A DNA stretch of 64,000 nt from the NCBI RefSeq assembly GCF_007991495.1, contig NZ_BJYL01000003.1, forward strand, positions 1 to 64,000. The letters are read 5' to 3'. The stretch's first letter is position 1. Each line of letters begins with the position of its first letter. This document shows positions 37,099 to 45,274 of this stretch, piece after piece. The position numbers and the translations under genes are program-made. This stretch comes from Sporosarcina luteola (GTDB lineage Bacteria; Bacillota; Bacilli; Bacillales_A; Planococcaceae). The notes under the pieces are model-generated. The model was not told the origin of the DNA, did no database searches, and saw only the letters and a program-made list of their open reading frames with translations.

Positions 37099-38517
37099 TT
37101 ATTCTGCTGCCTCTTCTTTCAATTCTTCTGCAGTTGCTTCAGAATCTAAGTCTAAAATAACAGCATTTTTAATAATTTCTTCTGGAACTTTAATTTCCTT
37201 CACTTCATTAAACTTGCTAAAGATACCGCTGATTAATTGATTGAGTGTGACCGTCTCACCAGCGACTTTAATTGTCATAGCTGTTTTGCCGTTTGTCGAA
37301 ACTGGGAATAAAGTATTTTTGTCGATAACTGTGACGATGAAAAACTCGTCAATAGAGATGGATACTTCACCTAGAATCGAATCAAGATCGATTTCTTCGC
37401 CTTCCACTGTTTCTTCTTCAGTCTCTTCAGTAGCCTCTTCGACTGCAGCGTTTTCTTCTGTAGTCACTTCTTCGTCAGTTGTTGCTTCTTCCGCAGCCTC
37501 TTCAGTTGCAGTTTCTTCTTCTACAATAGTAGCTTCTTCCTTTTGCTCTTCTTTAACGTCAGTAGCTTCAGTCACTTCTACAGCTTCATTGTCGATAAAT
37601 AGTTCTTCCGGAATCATATCTCCGAATAAAGACATAGCCTCATCCATCATGCTTTGGAATTCTTCGTTCGTCATTGATTGAGTGATGATATAAGCATCGT
37701 CATATTCGAAAATATGGATGCCTTTCATGAACTGCTTCGTAAGTTCCAATTGTGCAACAGGGTCTGCTTGTGCTGCAGTTGCTTCTAAAAGTCCAGCCGT
37801 TAATTCTTCAGGAAGCTTTGTCCAGCTCTCGCCATCCTGTTGGAAGAAACCATCTTCTGTGAAATAAGATTCAGTCGAAACCTCTTCTTCACCGATTGTC
37901 ATTGACATTTTTTGATAAAGGCCAATCGGATTATTCGTGATGCTCATGTCGATATCCATAAGCATGTCCATGGATAATTCCTCAGTGTCCGAAACCATTG
38001 ATTGGTCAATTGTCATCTTCGCAGCATAGCTGTTCGGATTCGCAGCAACCATTTTCTTTAGGAATGCGTCTACGTCTTGTACACGATTCGTAGTGACATT
38101 AACTGTTTGTTGGTCTTCAGAAATTGTTACTTCAAAGCCTTCTAATTCGTTTAGGAATTCTCCAGAAACATAGTTGCCGTAGTTTTTCAACGTAAGCGGG
38201 AATAACGCATCCGTTGCTTCACCGTCTACAGTAATTTGCTCATCAGCAGCACTGAAATCTACCGTCAAATACGTATTTGTTACAGTTACTTTTCCAGCAG
38301 CATCCTTTGAAACTTGATATCCAGCTTCATTGAATAGATTCTCAACCGGAATCAATACATCCTCTTGCGACATAAATGGTTGTTCATAACCTTCTACTTC
38401 AACACCATCGACTACAAGTTTCATAGAACCTGTTTGAGCTGATGCCGTCATGTTTGGCCAAGCGAATGAAAGAACAAACACAAACGCCAAAACCCACGTT
38501 GCTACTTTTCTCAACAT
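37099..38517 (-). CDS. Secreted protein with copper-amine-oxidase-like N domain
   Basis: About 472 residues. Signal peptide residues 1-27 (LRKVATWVLAFVFVLSFAWP, cleavage near SAQ). A copper amine oxidase N-terminal-like domain (KLVVDGVEVEGYEQPFMSQEDVLIPVENLF) covers about residues 30-140, a domain found in wall-binding Bacillota proteins. A middle domain resembles DUF6612-like lipoprotein folds (ITNNPIGLYQKMSMTIGEEE). A very acidic Glu/Thr-rich linker of about 70 residues precedes a C-terminal segment. ATG 38517 is chosen because it begins the signal peptide; the frame extends 17 codons upstream. Exact role unknown. Confidence 0.75.
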   Translation of the reverse strand: MLRKVATWVLAFVFVLSFAWPNMTASAQTGSMKLVVDGVEVEGYEQPFMSQEDVLIPVENLFNEAGYQVSKDAAGKVTVTNTYLTVDFSAADEQITVDGEATDALFPLTLKNYGNYVSGEFLNELEGFEVTISEDQQTVNVTTNRVQDVDAFLKKMVAANPNSYAAKMTIDQSMVSDTEELSMDMLMDIDMSITNNPIGLYQKMSMTIGEEEVSTESYFTEDGFFQQDGESWTKLPEELTAGLLEATAAQADPVAQLELTKQFMKGIHIFEYDDAYIITQSMTNEEFQSMMDEAMSLFGDMIPEELFIDNEAVEVTEATDVKEEQKEEATIVEEETATEEAAEEATTDEEVTTEENAAVEEATEETEEETVEGEEIDLDSILGEVSISIDEFFIVTVIDKNTLFPVSTNGKTAMTIKVAGETVTLNQLISGIFSKFNEVKEIKVPEEIIKNAVILDLDSEATAEELKEEAAE

Positions 38518-38788
38518 TATAACCCCCGAAAATATAATATTCCTGCCGTAAATAGACAGGTATTTCAATTACACAAATAAATGTAGAAATTTCCAACTTT
38601 ATTGTCGTTTTAGAGAAAATTCGAGATACCTTAAATGATTTTGAAAGTAGCTGTCCAGAAAGTCGGTGAAAACTGACCTTCTGTGGCGGCCGTTTCCCAT
38701 TTTCAAACGGTTTAACTCTACTATTATAACTACCTTCTCTTTCAAATTCATGGTAAACTGCTAGTATCAGCAAAAGGCGGGTGTAAGA
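38518..38788. other. Divergent intergenic region
   Basis: Holds the promoters of two divergent genes; no clear consensus boxes. A hairpin AGAAAGTCGGT/ACTGACCTTCT with two mismatches lies at about 38655-38682. No gene seen. Confidence 0.4.
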
Positions 38789-39520
38789 ATGAAGAAAAAG
38801 TGGAAAATCAGCTTAGCGATAGTGGTTGCATTGGTGTTGGGAGCTGGTGCCTATTTGGCATATATTTTGAAATTTAAAGAATACGACGTAGCAGATGAGG
38901 AAGTCGCGGAAATTGTCGAGAATCCGTATGAAATTGAGCTTCCAGATGGATCGAAATTAGTCATCGACGAAGATGGCAAGGTTTCTGAGCAGAATACCAA
39001 TAATGAAGTGGATGCTGGTGATGAAAACGAAGGTGAAGCAACTTCTGGGTCAACTACAACCCAAAAGGACAGTACGGCGGGAATTACACCCCCAAAAAGT
39101 AATGCGGATAAAACAAATTCAAATGAAGCTAAAAAACCATCAAAACCGTCTAACACGGATAAAAAACTGACAGTTGCAGACGTGAAAGGGAAGTACGAGC
39201 CTGTGTTCAGGCAGCTCGAAGCTCAGGCAGATACGAAAATCAATTCATTGATTGGCCGGGCAAAGAAGGAGTACTCCGACAAGAAGGCGAATGGCGAAAG
39301 CATCAGTTACGGATATTTTTATAACAAATATATGGGGGCCGCAACAAGCCTCGAGTCAAGCACCGATGCCGTATTTTATGGTGTCATTGAAGCTGTGGAA
39401 GCTGAATTGGTCGCGAATGGATATAATAAATCATACGCAAAGAGTTTCATAGATGAATATGAAGCTACGAAAAAATCGCGTCGTGACGGTATTTTGAAGA
39501 AAGTTGTCGGACGCTCTTAA
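38789..39520 (+). CDS. Membrane-anchored protein of unknown function
   Basis: 243 residues. A short basic N terminus and one membrane helix (about 7-27), then an acidic region, a Ser/Thr/Lys-rich low-complexity linker (residues 65-125), and a C-terminal helical domain (VKGKYEPVFRQLEAQADTKINSLIGRAKKEYSDKK) of about 110 residues. The layout is that of a membrane-tethered extracellular domain. I do not recognise the family. RBS AAAGGCGGG. Confidence 0.65.
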   Translation: MKKKWKISLAIVVALVLGAGAYLAYILKFKEYDVADEEVAEIVENPYEIELPDGSKLVIDEDGKVSEQNTNNEVDAGDENEGEATSGSTTTQKDSTAGITPPKSNADKTNSNEAKKPSKPSNTDKKLTVADVKGKYEPVFRQLEAQADTKINSLIGRAKKEYSDKKANGESISYGYFYNKYMGAATSLESSTDAVFYGVIEAVEAELVANGYNKSYAKSFIDEYEATKKSRRDGILKKVVGRS

Positions 39521-39526
39521 CATAAG

Positions 39527-39560
39527 AAAACCGCTCAAAAGTTAATACTTGAGCGGTTTT
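39527..39560. terminator. Bidirectional terminator
   Basis: AAAACCGCTCAA (39527-39538) pairs with TTGAGCGGTTTT (39549-39560). It lies between convergent genes and overlaps the end of the vanZ-like gene. Confidence 0.82.
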
Positions 39561-40036
39561 CTTTTTCGTTTTTGTCTTCGATTGGCAAAGCCGAGTTGAA
39601 TAAGCCTGAAAATGAGTAAAAATGTAAAGGCTCCTGACATATCCAATAGTACGTCTTTAGAGGAAGGGGTTCGTCCGCCGGTGAGCGACTGATGGTATTC
39701 ATCTCCTATTGCCAGGGCGAGTGTGATGAAAAGTGCGATTAGAGTCCGGTAACATATTTTGGGTAAGATGATGTAGACGGCGATCGCTAGTAATCCGAAA
39801 ATGAAAAAGTGGGCTGCCTTACGCAGGAGGAACTCAACAAATGGATAATATCCTCGCTCTTCGACTGAAATGATCTTGCCCCAGTAAGGAATTTGCAATT
39901 TCGAAAGCTGATCTTCAAGTGGCTTGCTTGGCAGCCATTCTTCTAAGTTAGGGATAATTGATTGCTGTTCATACGTTTGACCTGATGAAAAGAACAATAC
40001 TCCAATTATGATTAGTAGAAATAGGAATTTTCTCAT
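39542..40036 (-). CDS. VanZ family membrane protein
   Basis: 164 residues with a signal-like first helix and three more membrane helices. The family signatures are LRKAAHFFIFGLLAIAVY and the acidic DEYHQSLTGGRTPSSKDVLLDMSGA. VanZ proteins are linked to teicoplanin resistance in enterococci, but most chromosomal members have no known role and probably act in the cell envelope. Confidence 0.85.
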   Translation of the reverse strand: MRKFLFLLIIIGVLFFSSGQTYEQQSIIPNLEEWLPSKPLEDQLSKLQIPYWGKIISVEERGYYPFVEFLLRKAAHFFIFGLLAIAVYIILPKICYRTLIALFITLALAIGDEYHQSLTGGRTPSSKDVLLDMSGAFTFLLIFRLIQLGFANRRQKRKRKPLKY

Positions 40037-40141
40037 GCTGTGACCGTATCATATTTGGACATTCCTTGTCTAGAAGATGGAATGAGATTACTTGAAAATT
40101 ATATTGCTCGCAAACTTGATAAAACGACCTTTGGAAAAAGG

Positions 40142-40456
40142 CTTTGGACGTGGGAACGCCAGCTTTGGACGCCTGTCGACTGACTTTGGACGTGAGCCAG
40201 CCCTCTTTGGACGCACGCCGCCTGACTTTGGACGTGAGACAACCCCCTTTGGACGCACGCTGCCTGACTTTGGACGTGAGCCAGCCCTCTTTGGACGCAC
40301 GCCGCCTGCCTTGGGACGTGAGCCAGCCCTCTTTGGACGCACGTCGCCTGACTTTGGGCGGGAGACAACCCTCTTTGGACGCACGCCGCCAGGCTTTGGA
40401 CGCGGGACAACCCTCTTTGGACGCACGCCGCCTGACTTTGGACGCTGTCCCCCTTA
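40142..40456. repeat. 21-bp repeat array 5, core CTTTGGACG, 15 units
   Basis: Fifteen units begin at 40142 and every 21 bases thereafter to 40436, with no length variation. The core CTTTGGACG is almost invariant (CTTGGGACG and CTTTGGGCG once each). Spacers of 12 bases alternate between two types, roughly TGAGCCAGCCCT and CACGCCGCCTGA, so from the third unit the true period is a 42-base dimer. All frames on both strands stay open only because of the period. Lies between the vanZ-like and SLH genes, both read leftward. Confidence 0.93.
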
Positions 40457-40460
40457 ACAA

Positions 40461-40501
40461 CAAAAAAACTGCCACAGAAAGTTTTTGACTTTCTGTGACA
40501 G
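40461..40501 (-). terminator. Terminator of the 40.5-kb SLH gene
   Basis: CTGCCACAGAAAG (40469-40481) and CTTTCTGTGACAG (40489-40501) form a 13-bp stem; on the minus strand a run of seven T residues follows. Confidence 0.88.
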
Positions 40502-40518
40502 CTTCTATTACTTATCTA

Positions 40519-41592
40519 TCATTCACCCGCAAAGACGTGCAGGTTCACGTTGAAGTATTCCCAGAATTCGATGCTTTCGCTGTGGCCGAACAGTGTGACT
40601 TTGATGTCGTCTGCTACCATGTCGCCTTTGCTTGTGTCAGCTGGCGTCTTGAGGAGTTCAGCCATTGTGTCCATGATGTGTTGCTTTGCTTCTGCTCGGT
40701 TGTTGACGACGTCGATTAGTTGACCGTCTCCGATGCGGATGCTGGATACGCCAAGTTCAGGGAGCTTGTCCGAGAAAAGACCTGTACCTTGAAGCGCCTT
40801 AACGCCTTCGTCCAAGTTGTAGGCCGTCATTGTCAAAGTGTCTGTCGCTGTGTCGTAATTTGCTTCTGCTACTTTGACGCCGTCTTTTTCGACTGTGCCT
40901 TCTTCAAGGACAGTTGCGCGGATTTTTGCTTTCGTTTCGTCTACGATGTTTGCAACTTTTTCAAAGTTTTCAGCACGTACGACGAAAGAAGCCATTTGTG
41001 CACGTGTAACGTTTGCATTCGGTTCAAATGTAGTTGCTGTTTTGCCTTTTGTCACTTTGTTTTCAACGAGTGTGCGGATATGATCGACATACCAAGCAGA
41101 ACTGCTTACATCTGTGAACGGGTTTTCCGTTCTTGCTTCAAGTGGAAGTTTGTAAGCCATGTCCAAAATTTTCGAAGTTTGCGCGCGTGTCATTGGTGCG
41201 TTCGGACGGAATGTGCCGTCTTCGAAGCCGTCAATGTAGCCTGCGCTTGCAAGAGCTGCGACATAACCGTAGTACCATTGGTTTTTGTTAAGATCTTTGA
41301 AGCCAGGGTCTTTGACATTTGTTGTATCCAAACCTAATGACATAGCAAGAATTTTAGAAGCGTGTGCACGCGTCAATTTCATGTCAGGCATGAATCTGCC
41401 ATCCTCAAATCCTTGAAGAATGCCACGTGCCGCCAAGTTCATGATTGCATCATGGTGATCGAGTGAAGGTGCTACGTCGCTGAACGAAGTCGTAGCTGCG
41501 TCAGCTGATGTAGGAGCTGCAACGACGACTGCGCCAGCCGCTAATGATAAAGATAATGCCGATAGGAAAGACTTTCTTGCTGTTTTTTTCAT
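40519..41592 (-). CDS. SLH-domain surface protein
   Basis: 357 residues from ATG 41592 (GGAGGG just upstream; the frame runs on to 41799 without a site). Signal peptide to about residue 32 (ending ADAAT), then three SLH modules at about 34-80, 95-140 and 155-200 (GFEDGTFRPNAPMTRAQTSKIL). The C-terminal 140 residues form an unrecognised domain. The SLH block is nearly the same as in the 21.2-kb gene (LGLDTTNVKDPGFKDLNKN). Extended -10 TGCTATAGT lies about 70 bases upstream on the minus strand. Probably wall-bound through secondary polymer. Confidence 0.85.
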   Translation of the reverse strand: MKKTARKSFLSALSLSLAAGAVVVAAPTSADAATTSFSDVAPSLDHHDAIMNLAARGILQGFEDGRFMPDMKLTRAHASKILAMSLGLDTTNVKDPGFKDLNKNQWYYGYVAALASAGYIDGFEDGTFRPNAPMTRAQTSKILDMAYKLPLEARTENPFTDVSSSAWYVDHIRTLVENKVTKGKTATTFEPNANVTRAQMASFVVRAENFEKVANIVDETKAKIRATVLEEGTVEKDGVKVAEANYDTATDTLTMTAYNLDEGVKALQGTGLFSDKLPELGVSSIRIGDGQLIDVVNNRAEAKQHIMDTMAELLKTPADTSKGDMVADDIKVTLFGHSESIEFWEYFNVNLHVFAGE

Positions 41593-41737
41593 TTGTTTCC
41601 CTCCAATTTTTTGTATGGTAATTAAATAAAAATGAATATTCCCACTAACTATAGCATGAAAGATTACTAGTTTGATACTAAAATATGTCGGATCTTGAAA
41701 AAAATTAGCGATTCCCGCGTAATCTCTATGTAGAGTT

Positions 41738-42583
41738 CTAGTAATCTCCCATGAAGTATTCCCGTAAAACTCCTGCCCAAACCTCTGCCCCTGAATCATT
41801 CGGAGCGCTGTTCTCGTCTAAGTACCCCAATACATCCTCATCCGCTACATCCGGCCAACCTTGCCAATGATCGATATACGGAATACCGCGTGTTTCCGTG
41901 AATCTTTGCAATGACCTAATCTGCGTTGCGTAGAAACTTGGCCGATGAATCGGCTGTGATGGCATGACGACCAACCTTGCATCCGCGGAAATTTCCTGCA
42001 AGCGCTCCTGAATCCTCAATACGTGGCGATGCTCATCCTCGATGACGACACGTCCATTATTATTCAATGTGAACGGTTCGAGAAGAAGGACATCATACCC
42101 CGTCTCCCAATCGACAAGCTCGTCCATCCTGTCGATGAATTCAAGCGAAGTGCCGTCGAATGCAACGACCTCCGTTTCAATGAATCCCCGATAAGCTTCC
42201 GTTAAATTATCCGCCAGTATGCCGGCTGCGCCTTTGTCTCCCCCTTGCGCGATTGCTTGAGATCCGACAATGAGAAACTTCACGGTCTTATCCGATTCGA
42301 AACGGTCTGTCAATAAGCCGGCGAGCGTTTCATCCATGTTTGCGGATAGGGAAGCAAGATCGGACACTGTTAATTCAGTGTTTTCTTCAGTTGTGGAAGA
42401 TTCAATTTCAGATGAAGCTATAGAGCCATCTTCCATCATCGCGATTTCGGACATTGGTCCTTCCGCTAATGCACTGTTCCCCGATTCGCCTGCCAGTTTC
42501 TGCTTCCAACTGCTGTAGCTGAAGGCAAGTATGCCAAGGCAAAAGAAGATGAAGAGGGCAATGCCGACCCCTTTTTTATTCAT
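41738..42583 (-). CDS. SGNH/GDSL-like membrane-anchored protein
   Basis: About 281 residues. An N-terminal helix (residues 4-22) acts as signal anchor; an acidic linker follows. The domain from about residue 95 is SGNH/GDSL hydrolase-like: FLIVGSQAIAQGG in the position of the GDS block, DVLLLEPF in place of the Asn block, and a C-terminal PNDSGAEVW where active members have D-x-x-H. The histidine appears replaced, so catalysis is doubtful. ATG 42583 follows GGGAGGAA by 6 bases. Divergent from the exopolysaccharide operon, next to which such proteins are often found, possibly acting on the polymer. Confidence 0.7.
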   Translation of the reverse strand: MNKKGVGIALFIFFCLGILAFSYSSWKQKLAGESGNSALAEGPMSEIAMMEDGSIASSEIESSTTEENTELTVSDLASLSANMDETLAGLLTDRFESDKTVKFLIVGSQAIAQGGDKGAAGILADNLTEAYRGFIETEVVAFDGTSLEFIDRMDELVDWETGYDVLLLEPFTLNNNGRVVIEDEHRHVLRIQERLQEISADARLVVMPSQPIHRPSFYATQIRSLQRFTETRGIPYIDHWQGWPDVADEDVLGYLDENSAPNDSGAEVWAGVLREYFMGDY

Positions 42584-42663
42584 GAGCCATTCCTCCCACA
42601 AATTATCCTATGCATCAAATATACCATAAAATAAATTAAGACAAGAATCAATTCTACAAAATA

Positions 42664-42672
42664 TGATATAAT
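42664..42672 (+). promoter_or_regulatory. Extended -10 promoter of the polysaccharide operon
   Basis: TGATATAAT (42664-42672) fits TGnTATAAT, about 44 bases before the first start codon. No convincing -35 box. Confidence 0.5.
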
Positions 42673-42715
42673 ATGACATGTTTAAATAGATAGCTATAAA
42701 GGGGATACAGACTAT

Positions 42716-43444
42716 ATGGAAGAAACAATTAGTCTTCAGGATCTGTTCAAGACGTTGAAGAAGAGGGCTGTCCTCATTTTGCTGACGATGTTGTTGGCGG
42801 TTACGGTGGCGGGAGTTGTCAGTTTCATATTTTTGACGCCGATCTACCAGGCATCCACGCAGATTCTCGTCAATCAGCAGAAAGTGGAGCAGAATCAGTT
42901 CAACACGCAAGATATCCAAGCGAATCTTCAGTTGATCAATACATACAATGTCATCATAAAAAGCCCGGCTATATTGTCGAAGGTGATTGAAAACCTAGAC
43001 CTTGACACGACGCCGGCCGCTTTGAATACAAAAATTACAGTAAACAGCGCGCAAAATTCCCAAGTCGTCAATGTAAGTGTGCAAGATCCGGAGCCTTATA
43101 TGGCGGTCGATATCGCCAACACGACTGCGGAAGTGTTCCAAGAAGAGATCCAAAAGCTGATGAATGTCGATAACGTCAACATTCTGTCACCAGCCGTTCT
43201 ATCCGAGAATCCAAGCCCGGTCAAACCGGATCCATACTTGAATATGGCAATTGCGGCTGTAGTCGGACTGATGCTTGGCGTCGGAATCGCATTTTTACTT
43301 GAATATTTGGATACGACAGTGAAGACAGAGCAGGACATCGAGGAAATTTTGGACTTGCCGATTTTAGGCCTCGTGAGCCCGATTACAGATGGAGATATGC
43401 CAAACGCGAGAGAAGCATTACAACGGAGAAGGAAGAAGGGGTGA
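42716..43444 (+). CDS. Chain-length/kinase adaptor CpsC (YwqC/EpsA-like)
   Basis: 242 residues of the Wzz/CpsC family. A membrane helix at about 20-40 and another near 175-195 flank an extracellular domain (ASTQILVNQQKVEQNQ, INTYNVIIKSPAIL). The end of the second helix has the family P-x-P-x4-N motif (NPSPVKPDPYLNMA). It anchors and activates the tyrosine kinase encoded next and controls polymer length. First gene of the operon. RBS AAAGGGG. Confidence 0.88.
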   Translation: MEETISLQDLFKTLKKRAVLILLTMLLAVTVAGVVSFIFLTPIYQASTQILVNQQKVEQNQFNTQDIQANLQLINTYNVIIKSPAILSKVIENLDLDTTPAALNTKITVNSAQNSQVVNVSVQDPEPYMAVDIANTTAEVFQEEIQKLMNVDNVNILSPAVLSENPSPVKPDPYLNMAIAAVVGLMLGVGIAFLLEYLDTTVKTEQDIEEILDLPILGLVSPITDGDMPNAREALQRRRKKG

Positions 43445-43449
43445 CAAAC

Positions 43450-44154
43450 ATGCTCAAACGCAAAAAACAGCCGTTGCAAAACGTTGCGCGAAAACTCGTG
43501 ACGAATGAAAATCCGAAATCGATCGTTTCGGAGCAGTTCCGCACGGTCCGGACGAACATCAATTTCTCAATGCCGGACAAGGAGCTGAAGACGTTGTTAT
43601 TCACTTCTTCCTCTCCGGGCGAAGGCAAATCGACGAGCGCGGCTAATGTCGCAATCGTATTTGCGCAAGAAGGGAAGAAAGTTCTATTGGTCGACGCAGA
43701 TATGCGTAAACCGACGATGCATTACACATTCCACACGACAAACACGACAGGTCTGTCCAATTTGCTGACGAAGCAATGGATGTTGGAAGAAGTTACAAAG
43801 GTTACGAAAGTCGACGGATTGCATTTGATTACGAGTGGTCCGATTCCGCCGAATCCAGCTGAATTGATTGGTTCGAACTCAATGGGTACGCTAATCGAGA
43901 CATTGAAATCCCAGTACGACATCGTTATTTTCGACGCTCCGCCACTATTATCAGTCGCTGATGCACAAATCCTATCGAATAAATGCGATGGCACAATCCT
44001 TGTCATCAATGCAGGCACGACGGAAAAAGATAGCGTCGTTAAGGCGAAGGAATCACTCGTTTCCGCTAAAGCGAACATATTAGGAACCCTCATGAACAAC
44101 TTCAAGCTCGAAAAAGACCATTACTACTACCAATATTACGGAACGGGAGAGTGA
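43450..44154 (+). CDS. Polysaccharide tyrosine autokinase CpsD (YwqD/EpsB-like)
   Basis: About 234 residues, BY-kinase. It has Walker A SSSPGEGKSTSAANVA (about residues 53-68), Walker A' LLVDADMRKPT, Walker B VIFDAPPLL and a C-terminal tyrosine cluster YYYQYYG that is autophosphorylated. It works with CpsC; phosphorylation cycles regulate polymer assembly. ATG 43450 is chosen since AAGGGGTGA lies just upstream; GTG 43441 overlaps the cpsC stop. An attenuator-like hairpin follows. Confidence 0.9.
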   Translation: MLKRKKQPLQNVARKLVTNENPKSIVSEQFRTVRTNINFSMPDKELKTLLFTSSSPGEGKSTSAANVAIVFAQEGKKVLLVDADMRKPTMHYTFHTTNTTGLSNLLTKQWMLEEVTKVTKVDGLHLITSGPIPPNPAELIGSNSMGTLIETLKSQYDIVIFDAPPLLSVADAQILSNKCDGTILVINAGTTEKDSVVKAKESLVSAKANILGTLMNNFKLEKDHYYYQYYGTGE

Positions 44155-44184
44155 AGAGGGGGGGGGTTCCCTCTCGCTCTTTTC
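44146..44184 (+). terminator. Attenuator-like hairpin between cpsD and cpsB
   Basis: AGAGTGAAGAGGG pairs with CCCTCTCGCTCT (one bulge, one wobble) and is followed by TTTTCC. It begins within the last codons of cpsD and lies within the operon, so it may lower the expression of downstream genes. Confidence 0.55.
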
Positions 44185-44207
44185 CTGTTTGAAGGAGCAG
44201 CAAATAA

Positions 44208-44975
44208 ATGATCGATATACATACTCATCTCCTGTTCGGCGTGGATGACGGACCCCAGACGATGGAAGAGACATTGAAAATGATCGAAAAAGCACATTCG
44301 GAAGGCATCACGGATTTGATCTGCACCTCACATGCCTATCATCCGCAATACAATGTCGAAAAGCCGGAAGTTCTCAAGCAAACTACATCACTTACAACTG
44401 CTTTAGTGAAAGCAGGCCATGACATCAAACTTCACCCTGGGCAGGAAATCCGCCTGACAGAAGATATCATCGATAAATTCGACAGAAATGAACTGCTAAC
44501 ACTTGCAAATTCACAATACCTTCTACTGGAACTTCCGTCACAGACCGTTCCCGCATACACCGTCAATATCATCCATGCACTGCTGGAACGGGAAACCATT
44601 CCAATCATCGCCCATCCGGAGCGTAACCGTGCAATCGCCGAAAAACCGCAGCGTCTCGAAAAGCTCATACGTCATGGTGCAACCGCTCAAATCACTGCCG
44701 GCAGTCTATCTGGGCATTTCGGGAAAAATATTCAAAGGCTTTCACTCCGACTGATTGAATCGAACCTTATCCATACATACGGCTCCGATGTCCATAACTT
44801 AAAAACGCGTCCCTTCCATTTCGGCAAAGGACTCGATTTTCTGGAAAAGAAAAGGCTGTATGACATCGCGGATCTGTTGCTTGCAAACAATGAACGCATT
44901 TTGAATGATGAGCCACTATTGCTTCTAGAACCGGAATTACAAAAACCGAGGAAGTTTTTCGGATTAATCGGGTAA
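44208..44975 (+). CDS. Protein-tyrosine phosphatase CpsB (YwqE-like, PHP)
   Basis: 255 residues of the PHP-type manganese-dependent tyrosine phosphatase family. The N terminus MIDIHTHLLFGVDDGPQTMEE has the first metal motif H-x-H, ICTSHAYHPQYN supplies another, PGQEIRL the Glu, IAHPERNR the histidine and SDVHNLKTRPF the last D-x-H. It removes phosphate from the CpsD tyrosines. RBS GAAGGAG. Codons are more C-ending than in the two preceding genes. Confidence 0.9.
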   Translation: MIDIHTHLLFGVDDGPQTMEETLKMIEKAHSEGITDLICTSHAYHPQYNVEKPEVLKQTTSLTTALVKAGHDIKLHPGQEIRLTEDIIDKFDRNELLTLANSQYLLLELPSQTVPAYTVNIIHALLERETIPIIAHPERNRAIAEKPQRLEKLIRHGATAQITAGSLSGHFGKNIQRLSLRLIESNLIHTYGSDVHNLKTRPFHFGKGLDFLEKKRLYDIADLLLANNERILNDEPLLLLEPELQKPRKFFGLIG

Positions 44976-45274
44976 ACGTCGGTAAAAAAGACCTAGGATT
45001 ATAAAATGAATTGAAATTCAAGTGAATAATTTATAGTAATGAAAAAACTGTTGAGGTAAAGGGGAATAAAGCCGTAAAAGGTTATTAAATCAGGAGAAAT
45101 TGAAGAAAACCGACTCTGTTTTCCCAGAAACCCAAGTAGTCAGAAGGGGTGGAAGTTGGAAATTCCACTAGACCACAAAATGGAAGAGTGATACTATCAT
45201 ACTATATTGAAACCCATAATTATGGAAGACTTATAGTTTCTGAGACACAGCACACAGTGGAAGGAGCAGCCAGC
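44976..45274. other. Leader region before the dehydratase gene
   Basis: About 300 bases without a gene. The frame upstream of ATG 45275 is open but the peptide is not family-like. In B. subtilis an antitermination RNA (EAR) lies in an equivalent place in the eps operon; I cannot recognise one here. AAGGAG at 45261-45266 serves the next gene. Confidence 0.4.

Noticed and set aside
39969..40488. Long overlapping open frames on both strands across array 5, encoding heptad repeats
   Set aside because: They are open only because the 21-bp period is a multiple of three. No frame has a ribosome site with a sensible start, and both strands are open at once.
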